Assembly: GCA_039033855.1 (NCBI GenBank)
Contig: JBCCBV010000019.1
Span: 1-64,000 of the forward strand
From: JBCCBV01 sp039033855
Lineage (GTDB): Bacteria; Planctomycetota; Phycisphaerae; Phycisphaerales; Phycisphaeraceae
Direction of reading: 5' to 3'
Length of the DNA stretch: 64,000 nt
Positions 25,246 to 34,639 of this stretch are shown piece by piece (position 1 is the stretch's first letter; the number at the start of each line of letters is the position of its first letter). The notes beneath the pieces are model-generated. The model was not told the origin of the DNA. It made no database searches and saw nothing but the letters and a program-made list of their open reading frames with translations. The position numbers and the translations under genes were made by a program.

Positions 25246-26475
25246 GTGAACCCCAGCCCCACCCTCCAACACGCCGTCGCCGACCTCGCCGAGTCCGTCG
25301 TGCCCTTCGGCGAGACGCCCGACGCCCCGGCCCTGCCCACGGCCTACGGCGCCTACCAGGCCGAATACGCCGCCCTCAAACGACACGTCGGCGTCTGCGC
25401 CTGGCCCCACAAAACCCTGCTCCAAGTCACCGGCCAGGACCGCCTCGCGTTCCTGGGCAACCTGCTCAGCCAACACGTCGCCGAACTCCAACCCGGACAA
25501 ACCGTCGACGCCCTGCAACTCAACGAACGCGGCCACATCGTCGCCACCGTCCGTGTCCACCACGGCGACGCCGAGACCTGGCTCGAAACCGACCACGCCT
25601 CGCTCGGGCCGTTGCAAGCACTCCTCGACCAACGCCTGTTCGCCGAAGACGTCCAACTGCACGACCTCGCCGGCGCCAAACAAAACCTGTCGCTCATCGG
25701 CCCGGCCGCGCTCAAGCTGCTGCGCTCGGTCGAAGACGACCCCGCCTCCGCCGAAAGCGCCCAGGCCAGCACCGTCGAGGCGCTGCGCGCCATGCCCGGC
25801 GCCACGCACGTCGTACGGTTGATGGGCGCCCGCGCCTCGGCCACCCTCGACACGCAAGCGGGCGAGCCGGCCGTATCGCTCTGGGTCGACGCCGAACACG
25901 CAAGCGGGCTGTTCCGCAACCTGCTCGACGCCGCCGGCTGGTCGCCCGACCCCGACGCCGAGACCGACCCCAACCGCGCCGCCGAGCACGCCCAGGCCCG
26001 CCGGGCTTCGCTCCGCGGACGGCCCGTCGGCTGGGACGCGTACAACACCGCCCGCATCGAGGCCGGCGAACCGTGGTTCCGCATCGACTACGGCCCGACC
26101 AACACGCCCCACGAAGTCGGCCCGCGCTTGCTCGCACAAACCGTCTCACTCACTAAAGGCTGCTGGCTCGGGCAAGAGGCCGTGGCCCGCACCGAAAACC
26201 TCGGCCGGCCCAAGCGACGCCTCATCGGCCTGCGCATCCAAGAGAACGCGCTGCCCCCCGCCGGCGCCGAGGTCCGCTCGCACCACGACGACCCCGCCAA
26301 ACGCAAAGCCGTCGGCGTGGTCACCAGCTCGACGCTCTCACCCTTGCTCGGCCAGGCGCCGATCGCCCTGGCCCAGGTCGGCCACGCGCACCACAAGCCG
26401 GGCACGACGCTCCAGATCCCCGCGGAAGGGCGGTGGGTCGCCGCACAAACCGTGGCCCTGCCGTTCACGCCGTGA
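25246..26475 (+). CDS. ygfZ: YgfZ/GcvT-like folate-binding protein
   Basis: A 409-residue protein. It has the GcvT fold with LLQVTGQDRLAFLGNLLSQ, the folate-contact region and the YgfZ signature TKGCWLGQEAVAR (K-G-C-x-x-G-Q-E; the usual aromatic is Trp here). YgfZ proteins support assembly or repair of some iron-sulfur enzymes in a folate-dependent way. The invariant Cys is present. GTG at 25246 is chosen as it lies just ahead of the folded region; the gene is divergent from pgk. It is longer than E. coli YgfZ, with insertions in the middle domain. Confidence 0.88.
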   Translation: MNPSPTLQHAVADLAESVVPFGETPDAPALPTAYGAYQAEYAALKRHVGVCAWPHKTLLQVTGQDRLAFLGNLLSQHVAELQPGQTVDALQLNERGHIVATVRVHHGDAETWLETDHASLGPLQALLDQRLFAEDVQLHDLAGAKQNLSLIGPAALKLLRSVEDDPASAESAQASTVEALRAMPGATHVVRLMGARASATLDTQAGEPAVSLWVDAEHASGLFRNLLDAAGWSPDPDAETDPNRAAEHAQARRASLRGRPVGWDAYNTARIEAGEPWFRIDYGPTNTPHEVGPRLLAQTVSLTKGCWLGQEAVARTENLGRPKRRLIGLRIQENALPPAGAEVRSHHDDPAKRKAVGVVTSSTLSPLLGQAPIALAQVGHAHHKPGTTLQIPAEGRWVAAQTVALPFTP

Positions 26476-26836
26476 CGAAACGCAGGCACGAGCCGCGACC
26501 GTCAGGGAGCGGGGCATGCGGCGGCTCGCGCAGACGCAAGCCTGACGCACCCGCGCTGCTTCACGCCGTTGTATGAGGCCGCCTTCCCTTACGGCCGGGC
26601 CTCGTCACACGCTTGCCTCGGCGCCGCAAGCGTCTCGTCCGTGATGGTCCGCACCACGTGCGACACGGCTTCTGCAACCTCTCCCTCGAGGGAGAGGGTG
26701 GATCGACGTGCGTCCGCCGTCGATCCGGGTGAGGGGGCAACCACACGTTGAATAGCCGCACAACCCCTCACCTCAGCCCACTCCGGGGGTGGAGGGAGCC
26801 GGAAACTTCACCCAACCAAACCACCCCCACCGCAAC
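26476..26836. repeat. repeat-filled spacer: family B (26483-26612) and family E (26677-26800)
   Basis: The left part runs from CACGAGCCGCGACCGTCAGG to TTACGGCCGGGCCTCGTCAC and is a family-B copy. Next comes AAGCGTCTCGTCCGTGATGG, a degenerate family-C word, then a family-E element with CTCTCCCTCGAGGGAGAGGG. No gene is seen between the two convergent flanking genes, so three repeat families are stacked in one spacer. Confidence 0.85.
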
Positions 26837-27832
26837 TCACTGTTCCACGGCGCGGGGGTCCGGGCCCGCCGCCAGCTCGGCCACCTCGGGCGGGAGCGAG
26901 CCTTCGATCACCACCGACTCGATCACCACCGGCTCCACCGGCCGGTCGCCCATGCCCGTCTGCACCTTGGCGATGGCTTCGACCACGTCCATCCCGCCCA
27001 TCACACGGCCGAACACCGTGTGACGACCCGTCAACCAGGGCGTCGAAACCTGATTGATAAAGAACTGCGACCCGTTCGTGTTCGGCCCGGCGTTCGCCAT
27101 CGCCACCGCGCCCTTCACCAGCGCCTGCGAAGGCAAGCCCTCCTCGTAAACATACCCCTGCATCGCATACAGCTCCGCCAGCGTGCCGTCTTCCAGCAGC
27201 GCATCGAGCTTGGTCTGCACCGCATCAAAGTTCGCGTCGAGCGCCTCCTGCGAATCGACGCCCAAACTCTCCATCACCGGCTGCACGATCACGCGCGAAA
27301 AATCCGCCTGCCCGCGCACCATCAGCCACGGGTGCGGCGCACCCTCTTTGCCGTCGGGCAGCACCTTGAGCTCGTCGAGCTTGAGCGCGCTCGCGTCGAT
27401 CTCATCCGGGAACTGGTACCCCGGCCCGCCCGTGCCCGTGCCCAGCACGTCGCCGCCCTGGAGCATGAACCCGTCAATCACCCGGTGGAACGTCAACCCG
27501 TCGTAATAAGGCCGCTCCACCCACACGCCCGTGGCGGGGTCTTTGAACGGGCGCGTGCCCTGCGCCAGCCCCACAAAGTTCGCCACGGTGCGCGGCGCGG
27601 CGTCGACGAACAGCTCGATGCGCACCGCGCCGTGGTTGGTCGTAAGCACCGCCACCGGGCGTTCGACCGCATCCGGCTGCGTCTCGGGTTGGGTAGCCGC
27701 CTGCGCCGCGGGTTGCGTGGCGGGTTGCGTCGAGGTCGCCTGGCCGAACGCTGGACCCGCCGCCGCGCCCGCCCACGCCGTGCAAACCAACACGCCCAAC
27801 CAGCCGCCGATCCGTTGTGAGATGCTTGTCAT
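26837..27832 (-). CDS. exported cyclophilin-type peptidyl-prolyl isomerase
   Basis: A 331-residue protein. A signal peptide (IGGWLGVLVCTAWAGAAAGP) is followed by a Thr/Gln/Pro-rich linker (STQPATQPAAQAATQPETQP). The cyclophilin core has VLTTNHGAVRIELFVDAAPR, TFHRVIDGFMLQGGD, MANAGPNTNGSQFFINQV and HTVFGRVMGGMDVVEAI. About 90 extra residues lie between the GGD and MANAGPN motifs, as in several planctomycete homologs. It should speed folding of proteins outside the cytoplasm by isomerising prolyl bonds. The ATG at 27832 gives a proper signal peptide. It is divergent from dnaA. Confidence 0.93.
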   Translation of the reverse strand: MTSISQRIGGWLGVLVCTAWAGAAAGPAFGQATSTQPATQPAAQAATQPETQPDAVERPVAVLTTNHGAVRIELFVDAAPRTVANFVGLAQGTRPFKDPATGVWVERPYYDGLTFHRVIDGFMLQGGDVLGTGTGGPGYQFPDEIDASALKLDELKVLPDGKEGAPHPWLMVRGQADFSRVIVQPVMESLGVDSQEALDANFDAVQTKLDALLEDGTLAELYAMQGYVYEEGLPSQALVKGAVAMANAGPNTNGSQFFINQVSTPWLTGRHTVFGRVMGGMDVVEAIAKVQTGMGDRPVEPVVIESVVIEGSLPPEVAELAAGPDPRAVEQ

Positions 27833-28061
27833 GCCCGCAGCATAAGCGCCGCGCACCGCGCGCGACCACCGCACACGCACCCGCCAAGGCCGCTCACACA
27901 GAACGCGCATCCGTAGGCGTTGACCCCCTCGATCGGCAACGGTAGGGTCGCTCGTTGCGAGGCGCAAAACGCCGCGCAAGGCAACGCACCGCCGAGACAA
28001 GCGCCCGGCGTCTGAACCTCTCTTTTCGTGGCCGCGTCAACCGCGGCGGGTGGGCCCGAAC

Positions 28062-29528
28062 ATGACACGCCTCGACCCTGCCGCCTGGCAGGCCATCCTG
28101 GACCACCTCAAGAAGCGCCACGCCGCCATCTGTCGGCAGTGGTTCGAGAAGCTCGAGCCCCTGGGCATCGACGCCGGCCTGCTCCACATCCAGACCCAGA
28201 CCGCCATCCAGCGGAACTACCTCCAAAAACAACACTGCCTCGAGGCCTTCAACGAAGCCGCCCAGGCCGCCACCGGCCACCTGGTGTCCGTCCAGTTCAC
28301 CGACGTCCAGGCCCCGCCCAAACCCGTTCTCGCCCACGACCCCAACCACCCCGGCGACCCCGGCGCCAACGGGCAAACCAGCGGACAGAGCAACGGACAG
28401 GTCAACGGCCAACCCGCCAAGCCCCGCAAACCCCTGGTCGTCCCCACCATCCGCGCCAACGACCTGGCCGACTTCGACGAAGACCAAATGGTCCTCTCGC
28501 CCGACTACAGCTTCGACACCTTCATCCAGGGGCGCAACAACCAGCTCGCCTACGCCGCCGCCGTGGCCGTGTCCAACCAGCCCGGCGACGCCTACAACCC
28601 GCTGTTCATCCACGGCGGGGTGGGCCTGGGCAAAACCCACCTGCTCCAGGCCATCTGCCAAAAAGTCCTCGAACAGTCGCCCGAAACCCGCATCCTCTAC
28701 GTCTCCTGCGACGCGTTCATCAACCAGTTCATCAACTGCGTCCAGTCCGGCCAGATGTCCGCCTTCCGACACCGCTACCGCCACGTCGACCTGCTGGTGA
28801 TCGACGACATCCACTTCCTCTCGAACCGCGACCGCACCCAGGAAGAGTTCTTCCACACCTTCAACGAGCTCTACCAGTCCCGACGGCAGATCGTCCTGAG
28901 CTCCGACGCCGCCCCGAGCGAAATCCCCCAGCTCGAAGAACGCCTGGTCAGCCGGTTCCACTGGGGCCTGGTCGCCCCGGTCACCAAACCCAGCTACGAA
29001 ACCCGCGTCGCCATCATCCGCGCCAAGGTCAAGCTCCGAGGCATGCAGATCGACGACGACGTGGTCCAGCTCATCGCCCGACGGTCCGACACCAACGCCC
29101 GCGAGCTCGAAGGCGCCATCACCGCCGTGCTCGGCCGGGCCTCGCTCCTGGGCCAGACCGTCAACGTCGCCCTGGCCCGCGAAGTGCTCGGCGAGCCCGC
29201 CGCCGCCCCCCGCGCCAACCAGGCCACCCTCCAACAAATCATCGAAAAAGTCACCGGGTTCTACGGCGTCAAGCTCAGCGACCTCCAATCCCGACGGCGA
29301 CACAAATCCGTCACCGAGCCCCGACAGGTCTGCATGTGGATCGCTCGGCGCCAAACCCGCTTCTCGCTCGAAGAGATCGGCGGGTACTTCGGCGGCCGCG
29401 ACCACACCACCGTCATGCACTCGATCCGCACCGTCGAGGCCCGCTCGACCGCCGACCCCGAGTTCGCCCAGGTCGTCAAACAACTCGACGACCAGGTCCG
29501 CGAACCGGCCCTCAGCCCGTCTTCCTGA
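28062..29528 (+). CDS. dnaA: chromosomal replication initiator DnaA
   Basis: A 488-residue protein. Domain I lies in the first 80 residues; domain II is a low-complexity Gln/Gly/Asn linker. Domain III is the AAA+ ATPase with Walker A GGVGLGKTH and Walker B LLVIDDIHFL, then the arginine-finger region around LVSRFHWGL. Domain IV carries the DnaA-box binding helix-turn-helix with GGRDHTTVMHSIRTV. The N-terminal domain is only weakly like E. coli domain I. The ATG at 28062 is used; a GTG four codons upstream is possible. A cluster of DnaA-box-like sequences lies just downstream of the gene. Confidence 0.96.
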   Translation: MTRLDPAAWQAILDHLKKRHAAICRQWFEKLEPLGIDAGLLHIQTQTAIQRNYLQKQHCLEAFNEAAQAATGHLVSVQFTDVQAPPKPVLAHDPNHPGDPGANGQTSGQSNGQVNGQPAKPRKPLVVPTIRANDLADFDEDQMVLSPDYSFDTFIQGRNNQLAYAAAVAVSNQPGDAYNPLFIHGGVGLGKTHLLQAICQKVLEQSPETRILYVSCDAFINQFINCVQSGQMSAFRHRYRHVDLLVIDDIHFLSNRDRTQEEFFHTFNELYQSRRQIVLSSDAAPSEIPQLEERLVSRFHWGLVAPVTKPSYETRVAIIRAKVKLRGMQIDDDVVQLIARRSDTNARELEGAITAVLGRASLLGQTVNVALAREVLGEPAAAPRANQATLQQIIEKVTGFYGVKLSDLQSRRRHKSVTEPRQVCMWIARRQTRFSLEEIGGYFGGRDHTTVMHSIRTVEARSTADPEFAQVVKQLDDQVREPALSPSS

Positions 29529-29616
29529 GCAGGCCCCGTCGCCATCCTGGCCTCGCACCCAGGGCCTGCGTGAATCGGGCCCTCTCACCCGTCCAAATCG
29601 TGCGTCCCCCAACGAG

Positions 29617-29635
29617 CCGGGTTCTCTGAACCCGG
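29617..29635. repeat. family-D palindrome
   Basis: CCGGGTTCTCTGAACCCGG, an inverted repeat with 7-8 bp arms. The same word recurs inside mutM (30527-30543) and after ppk (50382-50400). Confidence 0.8.
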
Positions 29636-29649
29636 TCGTCCGGCCAATC

Positions 29650-30060
29650 GACGCGCCTCTCCGGCACCGCGGCTCTGCACATCTTGACCGTGGAAAACGC
29701 CGGGACAAGCGCGCTGCGGCGCTCGCGCCAACCCGCGCCGGCGTCCGCGCCGGCGTCCATCCCAATCGATGAACCGCGCTCCGCCCGCGCCCGCTCCACC
29801 CACGGCGCGCCCGCGACAGGGGTTCTCCACATTGGCGACAGGTTGCCAAGACCACCCCATCTCTCCGTAAACCAATTTCAATCCATCGCTTACAAAATAT
29901 TCGGGAGCTTCCGGCGGCATTCTCCACGGCGCGTCAGGGCCTACCACGAAGAAGAGAGAATCTCTTTCAATCTCTTCCCTCGGAAGCAGAGGCGACCCGC
30001 CCCTGTCGCCAAGCCTCGGGTCCGAGCCGACGCGTGACCCCCGCACGGCTTGTGGATTGA
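29650..30060. other. candidate replication origin (oriC) beside dnaA
   Basis: The spacer after dnaA and the end of mutM hold several DnaA-box-like nonamers: CGTGGAAAA (29689-29697), TTCTCCACA (29823-29831), TTCTCCACG (29920-29928) and TGTGGATTG (30051-30059). The consensus is TTATCCACA, so each differs at one to three positions. Between the second and third lies the most AT-rich stretch of this region, about 29867-29905 (AACCAATTTCAATCCATCGC then TTACAAAATATTC), a possible unwinding element. The first 120 bases of the spacer also contain a family-D repeat. Apart from this no gene is seen in 29529-29966. Confidence 0.55.
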
Positions 30061-31166
30061 CACGCCGGGCAACACGCCGTCATCCGCCCGGCGAGCATAA
30101 AACCGAGCAGCACCGCTCCACATCGCACACAAGGCCGCCCGGCCCGGCCGTATACCCGGTGCGACGCCTGAAACCGACCCGCCTCGCCCGACGGCCCGGC
30201 GTAATCGCGGAGCGTCGATCCCCCGCCCTCTACCGCCGCCCTGAGCACGTCCTGCAGGGCCGCGGTCAGCCGATCCGCCTCGATGGGCCTCAATCGCTCG
30301 GCCCGCCGCAGCGGGCTCACCCGGGCCGCAAAGAGCGCCTCGTCCGCGTAGATGTTCCCCAGCCCCGCCAACACCGCCTGGTCCAGCAGCACCGCCTTGA
30401 TCGCCCGGCGACCCGCCCGCAGGCGACCGGCCAGCTCCGCCGCGTCGGCGCCCAGCGCATCGGGCCCGAGACCCCGGAACCAAAGCGATGCGCCCGCCGG
30501 ACCCCGCGACGCGTCCGGTTGCGCGACGGGTTCTGTGAACCCGGTCGCCTGCGACCCCGCGTAGGGTTCCGCAGCCACACGGCTTGTCGCGTTCCTGACC
30601 GCGCTGCCATGCGCGTTTCCGGGGGCGGGGGCGGGGTTACTTCCGGGGTTACTTCCGGGGGGGGGCCAGTCCCACAGCCCGCCGAAGCGTCGGGGATCGA
30701 CGAAGCGCATGACCCGCCCGCCTTCGAGCCGCCAGAGCGCATGGGTGTGCGGCGGATGGTCCCCCGGAGCGTCCCCCGGACCGCCCCCCAAAGCGTCTTC
30801 GGCGACTTCCACCCGCCCGGTCATGCCCAGGTGCACGCCCACTGCGGAGCCGTCGTCACCCACGATCGCCAGCCGCTTGCCGTGCCGCCGGACCGACACG
30901 ATCACCCGCCCGGCCAGAAGCCCGCCGCGCTCTTCGATATGCGAGCCGGGCACTGTGTGCCCGGTCGTGTGTCCGGCCGCTTCGACCGCACGTTTGCCCG
31001 AAGTAACCGAGTTGGTAGACCCCGGTTCGCGGCGCGGCCCCCTTCGCATCCCGTGCGTCGGTTGCAGCACGTCTGCCCGCCGGAGCTCCATCGACACCAC
31101 CCGCCGCCCGACCACCAGCCGCTCTAATCCGCGGCGCACCACTTCCACCTCGGGCAGCTCAGGCAT
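29967..31166 (-). CDS. mutM: formamidopyrimidine-DNA glycosylase, with low-complexity insertions
   Basis: A 399-residue protein; the family is usually about 270-290. The N-terminus PELPEVEVVRRGLE supplies the catalytic Pro and Glu; RHGKRLAI has the conserved Lys; LGNIYADEALF is the helix-two-turn-helix region; the zinc finger is PCVRCGAVLLG...CCPACQ. It removes 8-oxoguanine and ring-opened purines. The excess length comes from a roughly 30-residue insert after DVLQPTHGM and a roughly 70-residue insert after GLWDWPPPG. The second insert is encoded by CCCCGGAA-type DNA with a G8 run (30658-30665) and by a family-D palindrome. Whether the enzyme is active is not certain, but all catalytic motifs are kept. 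Confidence 0.9.
   Translation of the reverse strand: MPELPEVEVVRRGLERLVVGRRVVSMELRRADVLQPTHGMRRGPRREPGSTNSVTSGKRAVEAAGHTTGHTVPGSHIEERGGLLAGRVIVSVRRHGKRLAIVGDDGSAVGVHLGMTGRVEVAEDALGGGPGDAPGDHPPHTHALWRLEGGRVMRFVDPRRFGGLWDWPPPGSNPGSNPAPAPGNAHGSAVRNATSRVAAEPYAGSQATGFTEPVAQPDASRGPAGASLWFRGLGPDALGADAAELAGRLRAGRRAIKAVLLDQAVLAGLGNIYADEALFAARVSPLRRAERLRPIEADRLTAALQDVLRAAVEGGGSTLRDYAGPSGEAGRFQASHRVYGRAGRPCVRCGAVLLGFMLAGRMTACCPACQSTSRAGVTRRLGPEAWRQGRVASASEGRD
30527..30543. repeat. family-D palindrome inside mutM
   Basis: CGGGTTCTGTGAACCCG, in frame within the second mutM insertion; the coding-strand peptide is around GFTEPVAQ. The shared motif CCACACGG follows at 30574, as it does after the copy at 50382. 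Confidence 0.75.
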
Positions 31167-31230
31167 GACCGAACCCTAGCGGCCCCGTGATACGATTTTG
31201 CCCGCCGGCGACGCGCCGACAGGGATGCCC

Positions 31231-31854
31231 ATGTCCGACCTCGACCAGCTCCGCCAACGCGCCGATGCGCTCGACGCCGCGTCTCAGTCACGCCGGCAAC
31301 GCAAGCGCGCCGCCCGCGCCGAGTTGGACCTGCTCCGCCAAGCCGACGCCCCCGGAACACGCGCGCCCACCGGAATCCCTGGCCCACCCGCCGGCGGCGC
31401 GGTACCTCCCGCCGACGCGCTGCCCGCCCAACGCCTGCACGACATCGCCACCTGGCAACGGCATGGCCTCAACGCCGTGCTCCTGCAACTGATCGTGTTT
31501 CCAATCGTCTTCGCGGCCGCGCTGGTCGTGGTGCTGATGAACCTCAACCAGGACCAGGTGCTGATCCCCATCATCCTGCTGCTCATGCTCCAGTTCGCCG
31601 TGGGCTGGTTGTATGGCGAGGTCGCCGCGTACCGCCTGCACCGCGCCCTCGGCGCCGGCCCGGCCATGGCCTGGGCCTACGTGATCCTCGGCCTGCTGCC
31701 GCTCGCCGAATGGATCCTCCTGTTTCAACTGAACCTCAAAGCCACCCGCATCCTCAAACGCCACGGCGTGAAAATCGGCTTCATGGGCGCCAAACGACGC
31801 ACCCTGCCGACGATCCCTCCGAACCGCAGCGACGCCATGTTCGGAGCCCCATGA
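31231..31854 (+). CDS. hypothetical membrane protein with N-terminal coiled coil
   Basis: A 207-residue protein. Residues 1-35 (SDLDQLRQRADALDAASQSR and following) look like a charged coiled coil; then a Pro/Gly linker; then three hydrophobic segments (LLQLIVFPIVFAAALVVVLM, LIPIILLLMLQFAVGWLYGE, WAYVILGLLPLAEWILLFQL) and a basic C-terminus. No family recognised. It is divergent from mutM, and its stop overlaps the next ATG (ATGA), so it is co-translated with the VOC protein. Confidence 0.7.
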   Translation: MSDLDQLRQRADALDAASQSRRQRKRAARAELDLLRQADAPGTRAPTGIPGPPAGGAVPPADALPAQRLHDIATWQRHGLNAVLLQLIVFPIVFAAALVVVLMNLNQDQVLIPIILLLMLQFAVGWLYGEVAAYRLHRALGAGPAMAWAYVILGLLPLAEWILLFQLNLKATRILKRHGVKIGFMGAKRRTLPTIPPNRSDAMFGAP

Positions 31855-32291
31855 CCACACCGACCCCGTCGCCTGCCGATACCCCCGCCCCCAACCTCCT
31901 CGCACACGCCCCGGTATTGATGTGCAAAGACGTCCAGGCCGCCGTCGACTTCTGGCGCGACAAGGTCGGCTTCGGCAACATCCGCACCTTCTTCGGACCC
32001 CCGCCGAGCTTCGCCATCCTCGACCGCGACGGCCTGTCCATCATGCTCGCGCTCCTCGACGACCCCGAAGCCCTGCGCACCTACCAACCCCACTGGAAGC
32101 TCCGCGACATGACCGCCCAGTGCTACTTCTGGGTGAGCGACGCCAAGGCGCTCTACCACGAGCTCAAACTGCGCGGCGCCCCCATCGACTTCGAGCTCTG
32201 CGACCAGCCCTGGGGCTGCCGGGAGTTCGGCATCCAGGACCTCGAACACCACGACATCGTCTTCGGCCAGGACCTGGCGTCGGACGCGTAG
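31851..32291 (+). CDS. VOC (glyoxalase/bleomycin-resistance-like) family protein
   Basis: A 146-residue single VOC module: HAPVLMCKDVQAAVDFWRDK, then FAILDRDGLSIML, CYFWVSDAKALYHELKLRG and the closing WGCREFGIQDLEHHDIVF. The pattern is that of glyoxalase-superfamily proteins annotated as bleomycin-resistance-like. His and Glu ligand candidates are present (H19, E at the end of the last strand), but the substrate is unknown. The ATG at 31851 overlaps the preceding stop and gives the normal VOC N-terminus. Confidence 0.85.
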   Translation: MTTPTPSPADTPAPNLLAHAPVLMCKDVQAAVDFWRDKVGFGNIRTFFGPPPSFAILDRDGLSIMLALLDDPEALRTYQPHWKLRDMTAQCYFWVSDAKALYHELKLRGAPIDFELCDQPWGCREFGIQDLEHHDIVFGQDLASDA

Positions 32292-32307
32292 ACAACCGCT
32301 TGACTTC

Positions 32308-32440
32308 CGGCCCCCTCTCCTGGGGGAGAGGGTTGGGGTGAGGGCGATTCTTCGTTCGCTTTGCACGAACACGCCCTCACCCGCTCGCCGGCCGTCCGGG
32401 GGACGCACGGCTCGCCGCCCTCTCCCAGGGGCAGAGGGTC
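32308..32440. repeat. family-E repeat
   Basis: Begins CCGGCCCCCTCTCCTGGGGG, has AGAGGGTTGGGGTGAGGG, then CCTCACCCGCTCGCCGGCCG and ends CCCTCTCCCAGGGGCAGAGG. It is the same layout as at 19621-19740, including the CGCTCGCCGGC core. It lies in the spacer ahead of the MoxR operon. Confidence 0.85.
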
Positions 32441-32507
32441 GAACCAAGTCTCGGTGCCGCCCCCCAGAACCGCACCCGGTCCTGCGCCGTCCTACGCTGT
32501 AACCCCG

Positions 32508-32550
32508 CCCCCCCCCGGAACCCCCGGAAGCGCCGGACGCCCCGGACGCG
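32508..32550. repeat. C9 tract and CCCCGGAA units before the MoxR gene
   Basis: Nine consecutive C (32508-32516) followed by CGGAACCCCCGGAAGCGCCG type units end about 16 bases before the MoxR ATG at 32567. The tract therefore lies where a promoter or leader is expected, and its length could vary by slippage. Confidence 0.7.
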
Positions 32551-32566
32551 ACGGAAACCCAAGCCC

Positions 32567-33649
<1,083 letters not shown>

Positions 33650-33677
33650 CCGCACAACCGCCCCCGCGTCACCCACG

Positions 33678-34637
33678 ATGGCCCGCAACCCCCTCGACCA
33701 AGACGCCGGCCCGCTCGACCCCGCCGTGCTCGCGCAGGTCGGGTCGCTCGAACTCCGCGCCCGCATGATGGTCGACGGCCTTCTGCAAGGCCTGCACCGC
33801 TCGCCCCTGCAAGGCGAGTCCATCGAGTTCGCCCAGCACCGCCCCTACGCCGCCGGCGACGACCTGCGCCGACTCGACTGGAAGGTCGCCGCCAAGACCA
33901 ACAAGCTCTACCTCAAGCAGTACGTCCGCGAAACCAACCTCGACCTGCTGCTGCTCGTCGACGCCTCCGGCAGCATGGCCTACCAAGGCCCGGGCGCCGC
34001 GTGGTCCAAGTTCCAGGCCGCCGCCACCGTCGCCGCCGTCCTGGCCCACCTGGCCGTGGCCCAACAAGACCGCGTCGGCCTGGCGCTCTTCGACACGTCC
34101 TCGCGCATGGCCACCCGCCTGTCCAACAACACCGCCCACTGGCGCGCCGTGGCCCAGGCGCTCGAACAAGCCGAGCCCGAAACCGCGGCCGCCGAGCAGA
34201 CCGACCAGCCCCAGGGACGCACCGACCTGGCCGGCACGTTCGACCGCATCGCCGCCGAGCTCAAACGCCGTTCGCTCATCGTCCTGCTCAGCGACCTGTT
34301 CGACACCCCCGAGGTCATCGACCGCGGCCTGGCCAAGCTCCGCTTCCGCGGGCACGACGCCATCGTCCTGCACGTCATGGACGACGCCGAGCTGTCGTTC
34401 CCCTTCAGCCAGGCCGGCGAGTTCCGCGGCCTCGAGGGCGAAGGCCGCCTCCGCCTGTCCCCCCGCGCACTCCGCAAGGCCTACCTCCGCGTCGTCGAAG
34501 ACCACCTCGAAGCCGTCGAAGACACCGCCCAACGCTTCCAATACGACTACGCCCTGCTCGACACCGGCCGACCCCTGGGCCCCGCCCTCCGCCGCGTGCT
34601 CACCCGACGCGCCGCCTTCCTGCGGAAGGGGCGTTAG
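33678..34637 (+). CDS. DUF58 domain protein (vWA-like, MoxR partner)
   Basis: A 319-residue soluble protein. The DUF58 signature is EFAQHRPYAAGDDLRRLDWK, followed by YLKQYVRETNLDLLLLVDAS and GSMAY: a full MIDAS D-x-S-x-S. Later strands include DRVGLALFD and SLIVLLSDLFDTPE. In MoxR operons this protein is thought to present the vWA fold to the ATPase. Only 28 bases separate it from MoxR, and the next gene begins two bases after its stop. Confidence 0.92.
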   Translation: MARNPLDQDAGPLDPAVLAQVGSLELRARMMVDGLLQGLHRSPLQGESIEFAQHRPYAAGDDLRRLDWKVAAKTNKLYLKQYVRETNLDLLLLVDASGSMAYQGPGAAWSKFQAAATVAAVLAHLAVAQQDRVGLALFDTSSRMATRLSNNTAHWRAVAQALEQAEPETAAAEQTDQPQGRTDLAGTFDRIAAELKRRSLIVLLSDLFDTPEVIDRGLAKLRFRGHDAIVLHVMDDAELSFPFSQAGEFRGLEGEGRLRLSPRALRKAYLRVVEDHLEAVEDTAQRFQYDYALLDTGRPLGPALRRVLTRRAAFLRKGR

Positions 34638-34639
34638 CC

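Noticed and set aside
27833..28061. Origin of replication upstream of dnaA
   Set aside because: No DnaA-box-like nonamers or AT-rich stretch were found there, unlike the downstream side.
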